64,000 nucleotides of DNA, taken from positions 124,001 to 188,000 of the forward strand of contig NZ_CAKKNC010000001.1 of assembly GCF_918741285.1 (NCBI RefSeq). Reading direction: 5' to 3'. Numbering within the stretch: position 1 is the first letter of the stretch; each line of letters begins with the position of its first letter. Source of the DNA: Sphingobium sp. CECT 9361 (GTDB lineage Bacteria; Pseudomonadota; Alphaproteobacteria; Sphingomonadales; Sphingomonadaceae). Shown piece after piece: positions 60,501 through 64,000 of this stretch. A program made the translations under genes and the position numbers. The notes under the pieces are model-generated. The model was not told the DNA's origin. It did not search any database and was given only the letters and a program-made list of their open reading frames with translations.

Positions 60501-63499
60501 GTATCGTCGCCAAGCCCGCCCTTAAGAATGTTGTTCTGATCGTCGCCGGTCAGCCGGTCGGCATGGTCGGAACCGACCAAGCGTTCGATGCCGGACAGCA
60601 CGTCGCCTTGCGCGTCTCCACCGATGCCGGTCGAGCCATCCAGAGCAACGGTGACGCCCGCTGCCGAGCCACCATAATCGGCGGTGTCGGAGCCTTCGCC
60701 GCCTTGCAGAATGTCAGCGCCTGCGCCTCCCGTGAGAACGTCGTCGCCGCTGCGCCCCTCCAGCCGATCGTCGCCAGCACCGCCAATGAGACGGTCATCG
60801 AGAGACGAGCCAACCACGCGCTCGATGCTGCGCAGCATGTCGCCGTCCGCATCGCCGCCTTCGGAAAGTCCCCCGTCGAGACGTACCGTCACGGCAAAGC
60901 GTGACAGGCTGTAATCGACGGTATCGTTACCCGCGCCGCCGTCCAGCGTGTCTGCGCCGCCCAGACCGAGCAGGGTGTCGTCGCCATCGCTGCCGAGCAA
61001 TATGTCGCTTCCTGCGGTGCCGATCAGCGTATCGTCGAACCGCGATCCTTCCAGCCCTTCGATGCTGACGAACACATCGCCGACCGGATCGCCGCCTTCC
61101 AGTGTGGAGCCGTCCAGCGCCACGCGCACGCCGCTTGCAGAGCCGTCGTAGCTGGCGATGTCGAAACCGTCGCCGCCATCCAGAATGTCGGCACCCGCGC
61201 CGCCTTCGATCACATCGTCGCCAAGGCCGCCCTTGAGCGTCTGCGCCCCTATGCCACCAACCAGACGGTCGCTGAAATCCGAACCCGTCAGATTTTCGAT
61301 ATTGCTGTAACGGTCGCCTTCTGCGTCGCCGCCCGATCCGGCACGCCCATACAGGAAGACGGTGACGCCTACGGTGCTGTCGCTGAAATCGACCGAGTCT
61401 GTGCCCGCGCCGCCATCGATCGTATCCGCGCCTGCGCCGCCCTTAAGAATATTGTCGCCCGCGTCGCCGATGAGCGTGTCGTCGAAGCTGGAGCCGGTGA
61501 GCGCTTCGATGTTGCTCAGTACGTCGCCTTGTGCATCGCCGCCGATGCCGGGCGTGCCACTCAGCGCCACTTGGACGCCAGCACCAGCGCCGGAATAATC
61601 CGCGACGTCAAAACCTGCGCCGCCGTCCAGTCGATCGGCACCGCCGCCGCCCTTCAGAACATCGTTGCCTGCGCCACCGTCCAGTTGCTCATCGGCAGCA
61701 CTGCCGACAAGAATATCCGCACCCCCTGTGCCGATGACATGCTCGATGCTGATCAGCTGATCGCCTTCGGCTTCGCCGCCGTGCGAAGCGGTTCCATCGA
61801 GATGGATTTCGACGCCTTTGCCATCCTTTCCGACCACGATCTTCGAATAATCGACCGTGTCAGAGCCTGCGCCACCGTCGATACGGTCGGCACCGGCGCC
61901 GCCATCGAAGCGGTTATCGCCAGCGTTACCCGTCAGATTGTCGTCATAAGCTGAGCCCGTCAGCCCTTCGACATTGGCGTAGGTATCGCCGCGTGCATAT
62001 CCGCCCGATCCCGTTCCGGTGGCAAGATTGGCTTGCACGCCCACATTGGACTGCGCGTAGCTGACGATGTCGACACCCGTACCGCCGTCGATCTGGTCTT
62101 CGCCAGCACCTGCGACAATGCGATCATTGCCATCGCCTGCGGTGACGACGGTGCCCGGCGGGTTGGAGAAAAGAACATAGACCGGATTGCCGCTGACCGG
62201 ATCGGTAACGACCATATCCGAAGCGCTGTTGACGACTTTGATACCGAAATGGGTGGAGACTTCGACGCTGTTGGAACTGTTCTTCCCGTCGGTCGACAGG
62301 CCAAGCTGAACCGGCAGGAAGAATTCATCCTGAAAGCCGCTGGACGCCGCAGCCTTGCCCTCTGCAGGGATATTGTAAACAAGACTGACATCGAAGGCGA
62401 AATGCGACTGGTTTGTCGGCAACGGCACGGTTTTTCCCGTGGCATCGACAGTGGTGGTCAGCTTGGTAATGTTGCCTGCGTCAACCGCGACCAGCCATCC
62501 CTTGTCGGTCTGCGTGGCGTTGGCGATGGAATAGCCCGCAGGCAGGGACGGGATCAGAATCGACAGCAGCGACAGATCCTTGGCAGGAACCATCGCTTCG
62601 ACATGCAGAACGCGCAGGGACGTGCCGGACGGCGTTATCGCTGGATTGTCGGCATAGATGGTGTCGTCACCTGCCGTTCCGCTGACCTGTTCCTTGGTTG
62701 ATTGCGCGCCATAGCTGGCGTCCTTTGCCGATCCGGTGCCACCTGTGGAACCGCGCACGACGGTTTCCCCGGCTTCGGCGCCGGTTTTCACGCCTTCCTG
62801 GTTGAACAGGGTGAATTTAAGCTGAGGCACCAACTTGCCAATGCCGGCCTCGCCAATCGCATCATCCGGCGTAGGCTCGACGGAGCGCGCCGATGGCGGG
62901 CTGGCGGGGGCACCGGCACTGGAGGGCGTGTTGCTGATCTTCTGCGTCAGACGGCTCGCGTCTTCATCGGACTTGTGCTGGTTGTCTTCCTTGGCCGCCG
63001 CGTTGGCCTGCGACTGGGCGGAATCGGTGGGCTGAATGCCTCCGGCGTTCTTGTCCTTTTCGCCTACCGCCTGCTTCGTCGTTTCCTCGTCGGCGCTGGC
63101 AGACGACAGTCCGAATTTTATGGGCGAAGACTGTTCCTTGATTTCGCCGACGCCGTCCACGGCCGCTTCGGCCGCCATGGTCTTGTCCTTGAACACCAAT
63201 TGAGGATTGCTACCGGAAAACACAGCAAGTGCCATGCCGGGGATAATGATCTTCGTGCCGTCTTCAAACAGCAGGACGACATCGACATCGATAATTTCTG
63301 CTTTGAACGCGCCGAAGAAGCGTTCCAACACGGCACGACCATCGTCGCCCAGATTGATAATCTTGGCATCGCCATAATTGGTCATGCCCTTTGCGACGTT
63401 CACGTCGATATCTGCGGGCACTTCGGCGGCATGCGCGACAGGCTCTTTGATAACGGCACCCTTGCCGCCCCGTCCCGTACTGCCTTTAATCCTGGCCAT
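42509..63499 (-). CDS. Giant RTX adhesin secreted by a type I system
   Basis: One uninterrupted frame of 6996 residues. Residues 1-130 form a cytoplasm-like head (NYGDAKIINLGDDGRAVLER, VVLLFEDGTKIIIPGMALAV), 130-250 a hydrophilic linker rich in Ala, Ser, Lys and Glu, and 290-450 a non-repetitive beta-rich domain. From about residue 453 to near the C-terminus there are about 74 tandem units. Each has a 40-45-residue block (DYS...GVTVxLDGS..GGDAxGDxLxxIExVxGSxFDD) followed by two to several RTX nonapeptides of GGxGxDxLx type that bind calcium. The last 100 residues end in EVARLSVTG, a plausible type I secretion signal. I noticed no cysteine. It would fold only outside the cell in calcium. The ATG at 63499 follows AGGAAC. 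Confidence 0.93.
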   Translation of the reverse strand: MARIKGSTGRGGKGAVIKEPVAHAAEVPADIDVNVAKGMTNYGDAKIINLGDDGRAVLERFFGAFKAEIIDVDVVLLFEDGTKIIIPGMALAVFSGSNPQLVFKDKTMAAEAAVDGVGEIKEQSSPIKFGLSSASADEETTKQAVGEKDKNAGGIQPTDSAQSQANAAAKEDNQHKSDEDASRLTQKISNTPSSAGAPASPPSARSVEPTPDDAIGEAGIGKLVPQLKFTLFNQEGVKTGAEAGETVVRGSTGGTGSAKDASYGAQSTKEQVSGTAGDDTIYADNPAITPSGTSLRVLHVEAMVPAKDLSLLSILIPSLPAGYSIANATQTDKGWLVAVDAGNITKLTTTVDATGKTVPLPTNQSHFAFDVSLVYNIPAEGKAAASSGFQDEFFLPVQLGLSTDGKNSSNSVEVSTHFGIKVVNSASDMVVTDPVSGNPVYVLFSNPPGTVVTAGDGNDRIVAGAGEDQIDGGTGVDIVSYAQSNVGVQANLATGTGSGGYARGDTYANVEGLTGSAYDDNLTGNAGDNRFDGGAGADRIDGGAGSDTVDYSKIVVGKDGKGVEIHLDGTASHGGEAEGDQLISIEHVIGTGGADILVGSAADEQLDGGAGNDVLKGGGGADRLDGGAGFDVADYSGAGAGVQVALSGTPGIGGDAQGDVLSNIEALTGSSFDDTLIGDAGDNILKGGAGADTIDGGAGTDSVDFSDSTVGVTVFLYGRAGSGGDAEGDRYSNIENLTGSDFSDRLVGGIGAQTLKGGLGDDVIEGGAGADILDGGDGFDIASYDGSASGVRVALDGSTLEGGDPVGDVFVSIEGLEGSRFDDTLIGTAGSDILLGSDGDDTLLGLGGADTLDGGAGNDTVDYSLSRFAVTVRLDGGLSEGGDADGDMLRSIERVVGSSLDDRLIGGAGDDRLEGRSGDDVLTGGAGADILQGGEGSDTADYGGSAAGVTVALDGSTGIGGDAQGDVLSGIERLVGSDHADRLTGDDQNNILKGGLGDDTLIGGAGADQLQGEDGFDTVDYSSAQGAVTVRLDGNVSSGDQAEGDQISGVERVLGSAYADTLIGNSGDNTLEGRDGDDLLRGGQGADTLIGGAGSDTADYSDSRAAVSVNLATGTATGGAAQGDSFASIENLSGSNYNDSLTGNAGVNRLSGGEGNDILSGGAGADILDGGVGFDIADYGTSASGVRISLDGSLGTGGDAVGDSLTEIEGVTGSAFNDELIGNDGANRLSGGAGDDVLRGGLGSDELIGGAGFDTADYSQSTSNVIISNDGSIGLGGDAQGDSLSQVERIVGSAFDDRITGSVASDTLEGGQGDDALQGGGGADALDGGAGIDIADYSLSNAAIVAGLDGRANTGGDAAGDSFANIEGISGSAFADTLYGSAEDDILRGQGGNDRLTGFAGADTLEGGAGFDTADYSASDAGVSVNLGTGNASGGHAAGDTLVSIEAVVGSSFDDALIGGDNADNLSGGAGNDSLAGRAGADILDGGAGFDVADYSASTSGITLILDGSVGQGGDAAGDTVRNVERILGSEYSDTITGVGADEVLEGGGGSDTLTGNAGNDTLIGGNGDDRLSGGAGIDSLQGGEGSDVLNGGAGADMIDGGLGIDAADYSDSSAGVTVTLDGSTGTGGDAQGDVLSSIETIIGSAFDDTLTGGNNADQLEGGAGNDTLRGGANNDTLIGGDGNDFIEGGAGADVIDGGAGRDTADYSASGGGVTVMLDGSTGLGGQATGDILLSIERVVGTAFADAITGGAADEDLIGGGGDDRLEGRAGADLLDGGAGIDTADYSSSALGVTVDLATGTGVGGDAQGDALVSIEKLVGSSGADILSGAASDDEISGGAGDDLLVGRDGIDTLQGGAGNDILEGGTGGDILDGGAGFDTVDYSSSLVAISAGLDGSTGSGGDAQDDVMTGIERLIGSDFNDTLTGGLQNDTLEGGAGNDSISGAAGNDTLRGGAGDDILSGGSGADVLDGGAGSDTVDYSTSSVAVTINLDGSASSGGDATGDQLIGIENVTGSSFDDILNGSTANEVLTGGAGDDIITGGAGDDSLRGGSGNDILNGGAGADDIQGGNGIDTASYAGATAGVSVSLDGTLGTGGDALGDSLTDIEILEGSGFGDVLGGGGSADTVRGGAGDDRILGSAGADIVDGGTGFDTVDYSASAGAVQIVLDGSQGVGGDAANDQLISIEGVIGSTLDDSITGSNQADVLDGGAGNDVIVGGGGDDDLRGGAGNDLIDGGAGADRIDGGAGVDTVDYSTSTSGVNVSVDGTTSTGGAAEGDQLSNVENLIGSDFDDVLLGTGAADTLTGSAGDDRLGGRGGADRLMGGAGLDTADYSDATAGIAVSLANGTGTQGDAAGDILDSIEHVVGSGFDDTIAGSSSADMIEGGAGNDSISGAGGDDTLRGGAGNDVIDGGTGADAIDGGTGTDTIDYSASGTGVQVNLNGTVSFGGLAEGDQLTSIEIVSGSAFADIVTGSAANEQLHGNAGDDILRGGMGADVLDGGAGTDTADYSLASAGVTLNLATGGTGGEAAGDSFVSIEIVDGTGFADTIAGSTGDDDLRGNAGNDILSGGTGVDTLDGGTGDDILNGGAGGDTLSGGAGTDTADYSTSSAAISVNLDGSLSAGGDAQGDTLSSIENVVGSAFDDTLTGTSQNEILDGGAGNDTLRGNAGSDTLLGGAGDDLLIGGAGADVLTGGAGFDTTSYAGSSVGVNVRLDGGPSTGGDAEGDVLSGIEGVIGSGQSDVIVGGNADDVLDGAAGDDIITGGAGDDILTGGSGDDVLSGGLGADAIDGNGGTDTASYAAATAGVAVDLSGAAGTAGEALGDTLNNINILIGSGFADTLGGGADSETIQSGAGDDTLLGSAGADTLDGDAGNDTVSYAASGSAVTAYLDGRAGSGGDAGGDVLLNIERLVGSANGDTLIGAALAETIAGGAGDDRIEGGGGDDTLSGDAGNDVILGGDGADAISGGAGNDTASYADSASAVTIGLDGSVGAGGTAQGDTLNGVEILVGSDYDDTLLGSIGADTLRGGTGDDLLRGGVGADVLDGGVGTDTADYSTSSAGVTVGLDGSTGIGGDAAGDTLSGIERIVGSGHADRLIGGMDSETLDGGAGDDVLVGSLGNDTLIGGAGTDTADYSTSAAGVTIGLDGSFGSSGDASGDRLVQIERIIGSTQGDTLSGSTGNDILDGGAGNDTLSGGAGNDSLLGGAGDDVMDGGAGADAFDGGSGIDTVSFANAGSGVTVNLATGTGTGGDAQGDSFASVENIIGSDFDDNVIGSASDEVIVGGAGIDTLSGGAGADSIDGGTGDDIIAGGAGADSIDGGAGFDTADYSASSAGVQIILDGSSASGGDAAGDTLVRIERVIGSAFDDIITGGSAGETLEGADGNDTLTGNGGGDTLRGGAGNDVLAGGSGADVLEGGAGTDTADYSTSTTGVTVTLDGSTGIGGDAQGDSYVSIERVVGSGDADVLTGSTGDDILLGQAGDDSINGAAGNDTLSGGSGDDILTGGAGADSIDGGNGIDTVSYAGSASGVTASLAGTAGVGGDAAGDIITNAEILEGSAFADSLSGRAGVDTLRGGGGNDVLMGSAGADIFDGGAGTDTADYSASAAAVTVNLDGSVSLGGDAAGDALTNVERVIGSLNADTLNGTDGADILEGNDGADTLNGGAGNDSLLGGAGDDMLLGGAGADAIDGGAGFDTASYASSASAVNVGLDGGTQTGGDAAGDTLSNVERLVGSAFADTLRGGSVGENISGGDGDDTILGSAGADQLDGNAGFDTVDYSGSASGVTIGLGGAAGIGGDAAGDQLTSIERIVGSGLADVLTGATADDTLIGGAGNDSISGGFGSDTLQGGTGDDTLIGGAGADSLDGGADIDTADYSASVGAVTVHLDGLASSGSDADGDMLTSIERVLGSAQADSIHGGAADESLYGNAGDDTLVGGAGADALYGGAGTDTADYSGATGAVTVSLDGTAGSGSEAAGDTLFTIERLVGSSFDDTLNGTTTDDTLLGGAGADTLSGGAGDDILSGGAGDDILTGGAGADQFDGGTGFDTASYSGALSAVTVYLDGTSGSRSDAAGDILVNIEQLVGSAFDDRLFGGNGAETLLGGAGADVIQGAGGDDILRGQDGDDILIGGLGADVIDGGLGTDTATYATSLSGVTLYMDGTVSVGGDAEGDVLTSIESVIGSSLSDSIYGSTGNDQVDAGGGDDILYSSAGADILTGGTGFDIVDYSNNAVAVTVYMDGTASTGGFAAGDVLNGIEQVIGTSQNDSVIGSANADTILGGAGDDLLDGGAANDSLSGGSGDDTLVGGTGGDILDGGAGFDTASYAAASAGVVVRMDGVASSGGDALGDTLSSIERVIGSAFGDTVDGSAGNDRIEGGAGDDLLRGLDGTDQLFGDGGNDTLSGGLGADALDGGAGTDTADYSASTTGVTVYLDGTAGVGGEAEGDTLANIEVLRGSANADTLYGGTGNDSLIGQSGDDTLIGGAGADALSGGDGIDTASYAASAAAVTVNLATGTGTGGDAQGDTLTGIERVIGSDNADTLIGSANNDTLIGGAGNDNIDGGAGSDALDGGAGDDTLVGGQGSDTLDGGNDFDTADYSASTAAVTVYNNGIDEGAGGSASGDVLLNIERILGSAFGDTLIGGANADTLVGQDGNDVIEGGLGADIIDGGVGMDTASYEHATSGITASLISNTGTAGEANGDSFVSIERLLGSDFNDTLTGSTTTDTLDGGAGDDMLIGTAGADTLTGGTGFDTVSYASAAAGVTVNLDGSSSSGDIAAGDRLTTVESVIGSAYADTITGTFSDDTLLGGLGDDVLAGGTGSDILQGQDGNDTLRGDGGADQIDGGDGIDTVSYTTSGAAVVIDLTQGTASGGDAAGDTFANVEQFVGSRLGDTLIGGAGNDTFDAFDGDDLLRGEAGDDVLTGGIGDDTLIGGAGADVLTGGSGIDTVDYSASGAAVTIRTSGASSGGDAEGDTLSGIEKIIGSAFADRFEGSSAAEDFTGAAGDDLFISSAGADIYRGGDGSDTVDYSASSASGMKIFLDGSFGTGGDAAGDQIFDVEIVIGSAQNDEITASASGSTILAGDGNDFLFGAGGADILNGGDGDDTIQSGLGADQLIGGNGTDTADYRNSGAAVTISSDGTAGSGGWAAGDTLTGIERIEGSLAYGDTLRGNTTTATVLWGWGGNDTFVSFSQADSIDGGSGTDIVDYSGSSAGVTIRLDGTLSSGGDAAGDSILAVERVIGSAYADTIYGTGVNETLEGGSGDDTLVGGSGADTLDGGAGFDTADYSSSGGISVRMDGTAGTAGDANGDILIGIERVIGSSLADIITGSSNADTIVGGDGDDIIRPGLGADTLDGGNGFDTVDYSSSSTGLTVNVTNAALSTGLAQGDTYVSIENYTLTGLADTFVGAANAETVSGGAGDDSLNGGDGDDTLNGGDGNDTLIGGAGADTLSGGNNIDTIDYSASDAGVSIFLNTGTGNAGGHAQGDIFVGGTIENVIGSAFGDYIVGSSVVNNIQGGAGNDTIIGGVGADVLNGGADIDTVSYASGGAVTVSLATNTGTVGEANGDVLSNFENLIGSASADTLSGDNNANTIWGGNGGDTINGLGGADTLYGEDGNDVINGGAGDDFVYGQIGNDTIDGGAGADYLDGGADINTVTYISALAAVSASLLSGTGTLGDANGDTLVNFSHLTGSNYNDTLTGDANQNTITGNNGDDIIDGGAGVDTLRGGSGNDIILGGAQSDVNDGGADTDTVDYSLSGSAVSVDLANNSGVGGDALGDTFISIENLTGSAYSDTLIGESNANVLKGGSGDDRLSGLAGNDTLLGGDGNDTISGGAGADIIDGGAGINTLYFGTNPNDPSAVGAMAGVTINLNGTTQGIGGEAAGDTYTNIQIVYLTNSNDTAYGTGADEWFRGLGGADTIDGGAGTDTVSYLGGTSGVTIGLNGAAGTGGEAADDVLTNIEILRGTQYDDVLSGDGNANQLFGNDGADILRGDAGGDMLDGGAGRDTVDYSASSAAVTVRLDTGAGTGGDAAGDTYVSIENATGSGNGDTLYGTSGDNVLTGNGGNDVMHGGAGADTLNGGTGIDTADYSDSGAAVTLNLDGTTSAGGDAEGDVLLSIETAIGSANNDTIIGSNANETLSGGAGDDTISGNVGDDVLNGEDGDDTLSGGSGADIIDGGAGTDTVTYAGSTAGVTVYLDGATLGSGGESTGDRVSNVERVIGSDFDDILYGTTGSQTLIGGNGNDILVGGADADTLDGGAGTDSVSYVTATSGITASFASGSLVVSGSDANSDVYISIEGLVGTTYADSLTGGSGSERLDGDAGDDVIYGSAGADTLIGGSGNDTINYNASGSAVTVYLDGTVGTGGDAAGDTISGFEIAIGSSYADSLFGTTGSDTLYGNDGNDTIQAGAGADTIYGEAGDDLLIGGAGADSIDGGSGTDTASYASSASGVNAYLNGLSGSGGDAQGDALTAIENLIGSAFADLLTGDGNANTLDGGNGDDTLVGGAGADTLNGGAGSDTASYAGAGSGITASLANSGSNTGDASGDIYSSIENLTGTSSADTLTGDGNANRLDGGSGDDTLIGGAGGDTLTGGAGTDTADYSGAGAGVTVYMDGTLGSGSDAAGDSLSSIEVIIGSAFTDTLIGDAGANTLIGGDGDDTLVGGVGADTLNGGSGTDTASYANASGGITANLANSLANTGEASSDSYASIESLVGSAFADMLSGDSNANRLSGGAGDDILTGGASGDVLEGGAGSDTANYSTAAAGVVANLANSGSNTGDAAGDSYTSIEHLTGSTYDDMLVGDGGANILDGGQGNDTLVGGAGADTLIGGNGTDTADYSDGSSAIALDLSTTTGTGSLGDASGDSLSGIKQVIGTSFDDGFTLNLSANWSVNGGAGYDTVTMANNSGSISASNLLGVLSNVDDIDFRGSDVQANLTIDANFIQSLVGNGNSSHLTVNFDGDDSLTIDPSAHYAQNGNEYTLYSDASLTTEVARLSVTG
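42840..62143 (-). repeat. About 74 tandem RTX-containing units within the adhesin gene
   Basis: Counting the DYS/SYA...GGDAxGD...IExxxGS cores by hand gives 74 units, averaging roughly 87 residues (260 bases). Unit length varies because the number of nonapeptides between cores differs. Most cores read LDGS/LDGT; a minority read NLATGTG. Towards the C-terminus (units 57-74) the cores diverge, and units 70, 72 and 73 form a closely related set (ANLANSGSNTGDA). Confidence 0.85.
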
Positions 63500-63553
63500 C
63501 GCGCGAAGTTCCTATTTGTTCAGATACAGCCTATCCGGCGGCGCGTTTAAAAA

Positions 63554-63573
63554 TGGTAAACGACGCATTTACC
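63554..63573 (-). promoter_or_regulatory. Promoter-region motif and inverted repeat upstream of the adhesin gene
   Basis: On the minus strand CGTTTACCA (63562-63554) lies 55 bases before the adhesin ATG, matching the copy before the exporter gene. Its GTTTACC part is also the right arm of the inverted repeat GGTAAA-N7-TTTACC (63573-63555), a possible dimer operator. The 119-base gap to the tolC stop has no strong terminator, so read-through from tolC is possible as well. Confidence 0.4.
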
Positions 63574-63618
63574 GTGTTGCCGCGACAGGGCGGCGCTTTG
63601 ATATCCCGGCGTTTTTGC

Positions 63619-64000
63619 TCAGCGTTTTGCGCCGGGTGCGGGAACGACGAGCGGGGGCAGGGGCTCGCCGCCACTCACCAGGTCGAACAATCCACCCAGC
63701 TTCTGCAGCACGCGAAACTCGGTGGCAGTCTTTGCGGTCATGTTCGCAATCTGGTTGGCACGTGCGTTGAACAGGATTTGCTGGCTATCCAGCAGGTCGA
63801 ACACAGTGCGACGACCTTCACGGAATTGCTGAGCATAAAGATCGACGACCTTTTCCGCCGAAGCAATTTCGGACTCGATAGTGACGATCTTGCCGCGCGC
63901 GGCTTCCAATGCGTTGAAGTCGATGCGTATGTCCTGCTCGACTTCGCGACGACGCCGATCCAGTTCATAATCGGCTTCGCGCAGCCGCGCGGAGATGCGA
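63619..64000 (-). CDS. TolC-family outer-membrane channel, C-terminal part
   Basis: Only the last 127 residues are in the window; the frame is open to base 64000 and continues beyond. The visible part is a long helix and turn typical of TolC/SiiC/LapE proteins: RRREVEQDIRIDFNALEAAR, then IESEIASAEKVVDLYAQQFR, EGRRTVFDLLDSQQILFNAR and MTAKTATEFRVLQKLGGL. The C-terminal tail (SGGEPLPPLVVPAPGAKR) is Pro-rich. It lies 119 bases upstream of the adhesin gene on the same strand, so it should encode the outer-membrane exit for the adhesin. Confidence 0.9.
   Translation of the reverse strand, partial: RISARLREADYELDRRRREVEQDIRIDFNALEAARGKIVTIESEIASAEKVVDLYAQQFREGRRTVFDLLDSQQILFNARANQIANMTAKTATEFRVLQKLGGLFDLVSGGEPLPPLVVPAPGAKR

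Noticed and set aside
42840-62143. CRISPR array or DNA-level satellite repeat
   Set aside because: The repeat is a protein-level RTX repeat in a single open frame. Spacing is irregular and there are no short identical repeats with unique spacers.
43067-63550. Many long plus-strand open frames opposite the adhesin gene, the longest 647 codons at 43067-45010
   Set aside because: They are mirror images of the repeats: the GC-rich, periodic sense codons leave the antisense frames free of stops. Their products are repetitive (GVRARAADQRI-like), have no family similarity and no ribosome sites. They are shadows of the adhesin gene.

Overview
The window looks like chromosomal DNA from an alphaproteobacterium, most likely Sphingomonadales. 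It is GC-rich and tightly packed. Recognisable genes such as the GlnD, LolA, FtsK, IspG, LysA and AcnA homologues read like sphingomonad orthologues, and the runs ftsK-(lipoprotein)-lolA-xth and argH-(small lipoprotein)-lysA are typical of the class. Genus is an inference; there is no rRNA, and I saw no tRNA or insertion sequence. Only about 0.8 kb (26.6-27.4 kb) and 0.4 kb (30.1-30.5 kb) lack a substantial intact gene.

Layout. 1-6 kb: the N-terminus of malic enzyme (minus), then mutS and glnD (plus). 5.7-14.7 kb, minus strand: L,D-transpeptidase, ribA, xth, lolA, a glycine-zipper lipoprotein, ftsK, a GNAT acetyltransferase, an EamA exporter and ispG. 14.8-20.1 kb: isoaspartyl peptidase and S1/P1 nuclease (plus), facing the sulfate-activation operon cysD-cysNC-cysQ (minus). 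20.2-26.6 kb: an SMP-30 lactonase, a thioesterase, a stand-alone receiver protein, a siroheme-synthase N-terminal-type enzyme, lysA, an LptM-like lipoprotein, argH and a divergent TlpA-like lipoprotein. 27.4-33.2 kb: acnA, a decayed parD antitoxin, an M28 peptidase and a D-amino-acid aminotransferase.

33.2-64 kb holds the most interesting system: a type I secretion locus for a giant RTX protein. It contains a HlyD-type membrane fusion protein, a LapB/SiiF-type ABC exporter with a C39-like N-terminal region, a MotB-like protein with a conserved transmembrane Asp, a MotA-like channel protein with a long cytoplasmic tail, a PilZ protein with an intact c-di-GMP signature, a 6996-residue RTX adhesin built from about 74 tandem units, and the start of a TolC-type outer-membrane gene at the window edge. 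Unrelated genes (glutaminase, a crotonase, DUF983) lie between the PilZ gene and the adhesin gene. The parts list parallels Salmonella SPI-4 (SiiA-F), where a MotAB-like proton channel serves a giant adhesin. Two differences stand out: the adhesin is RTX-repeat based rather than Ig-like, and a PilZ gene follows the MotAB-like pair directly. My working hypothesis is a proton-motive-force-driven, c-di-GMP-gated adhesin secretion or retention machine.

Structural oddities include four convergent gene pairs that overlap by exactly four bases at their stop codons (CTAA or CTAG), a 9-base motif placed about 55 bases upstream of both the exporter gene and the adhesin gene, and a hairpin that would mask the exporter's ribosome-binding site.
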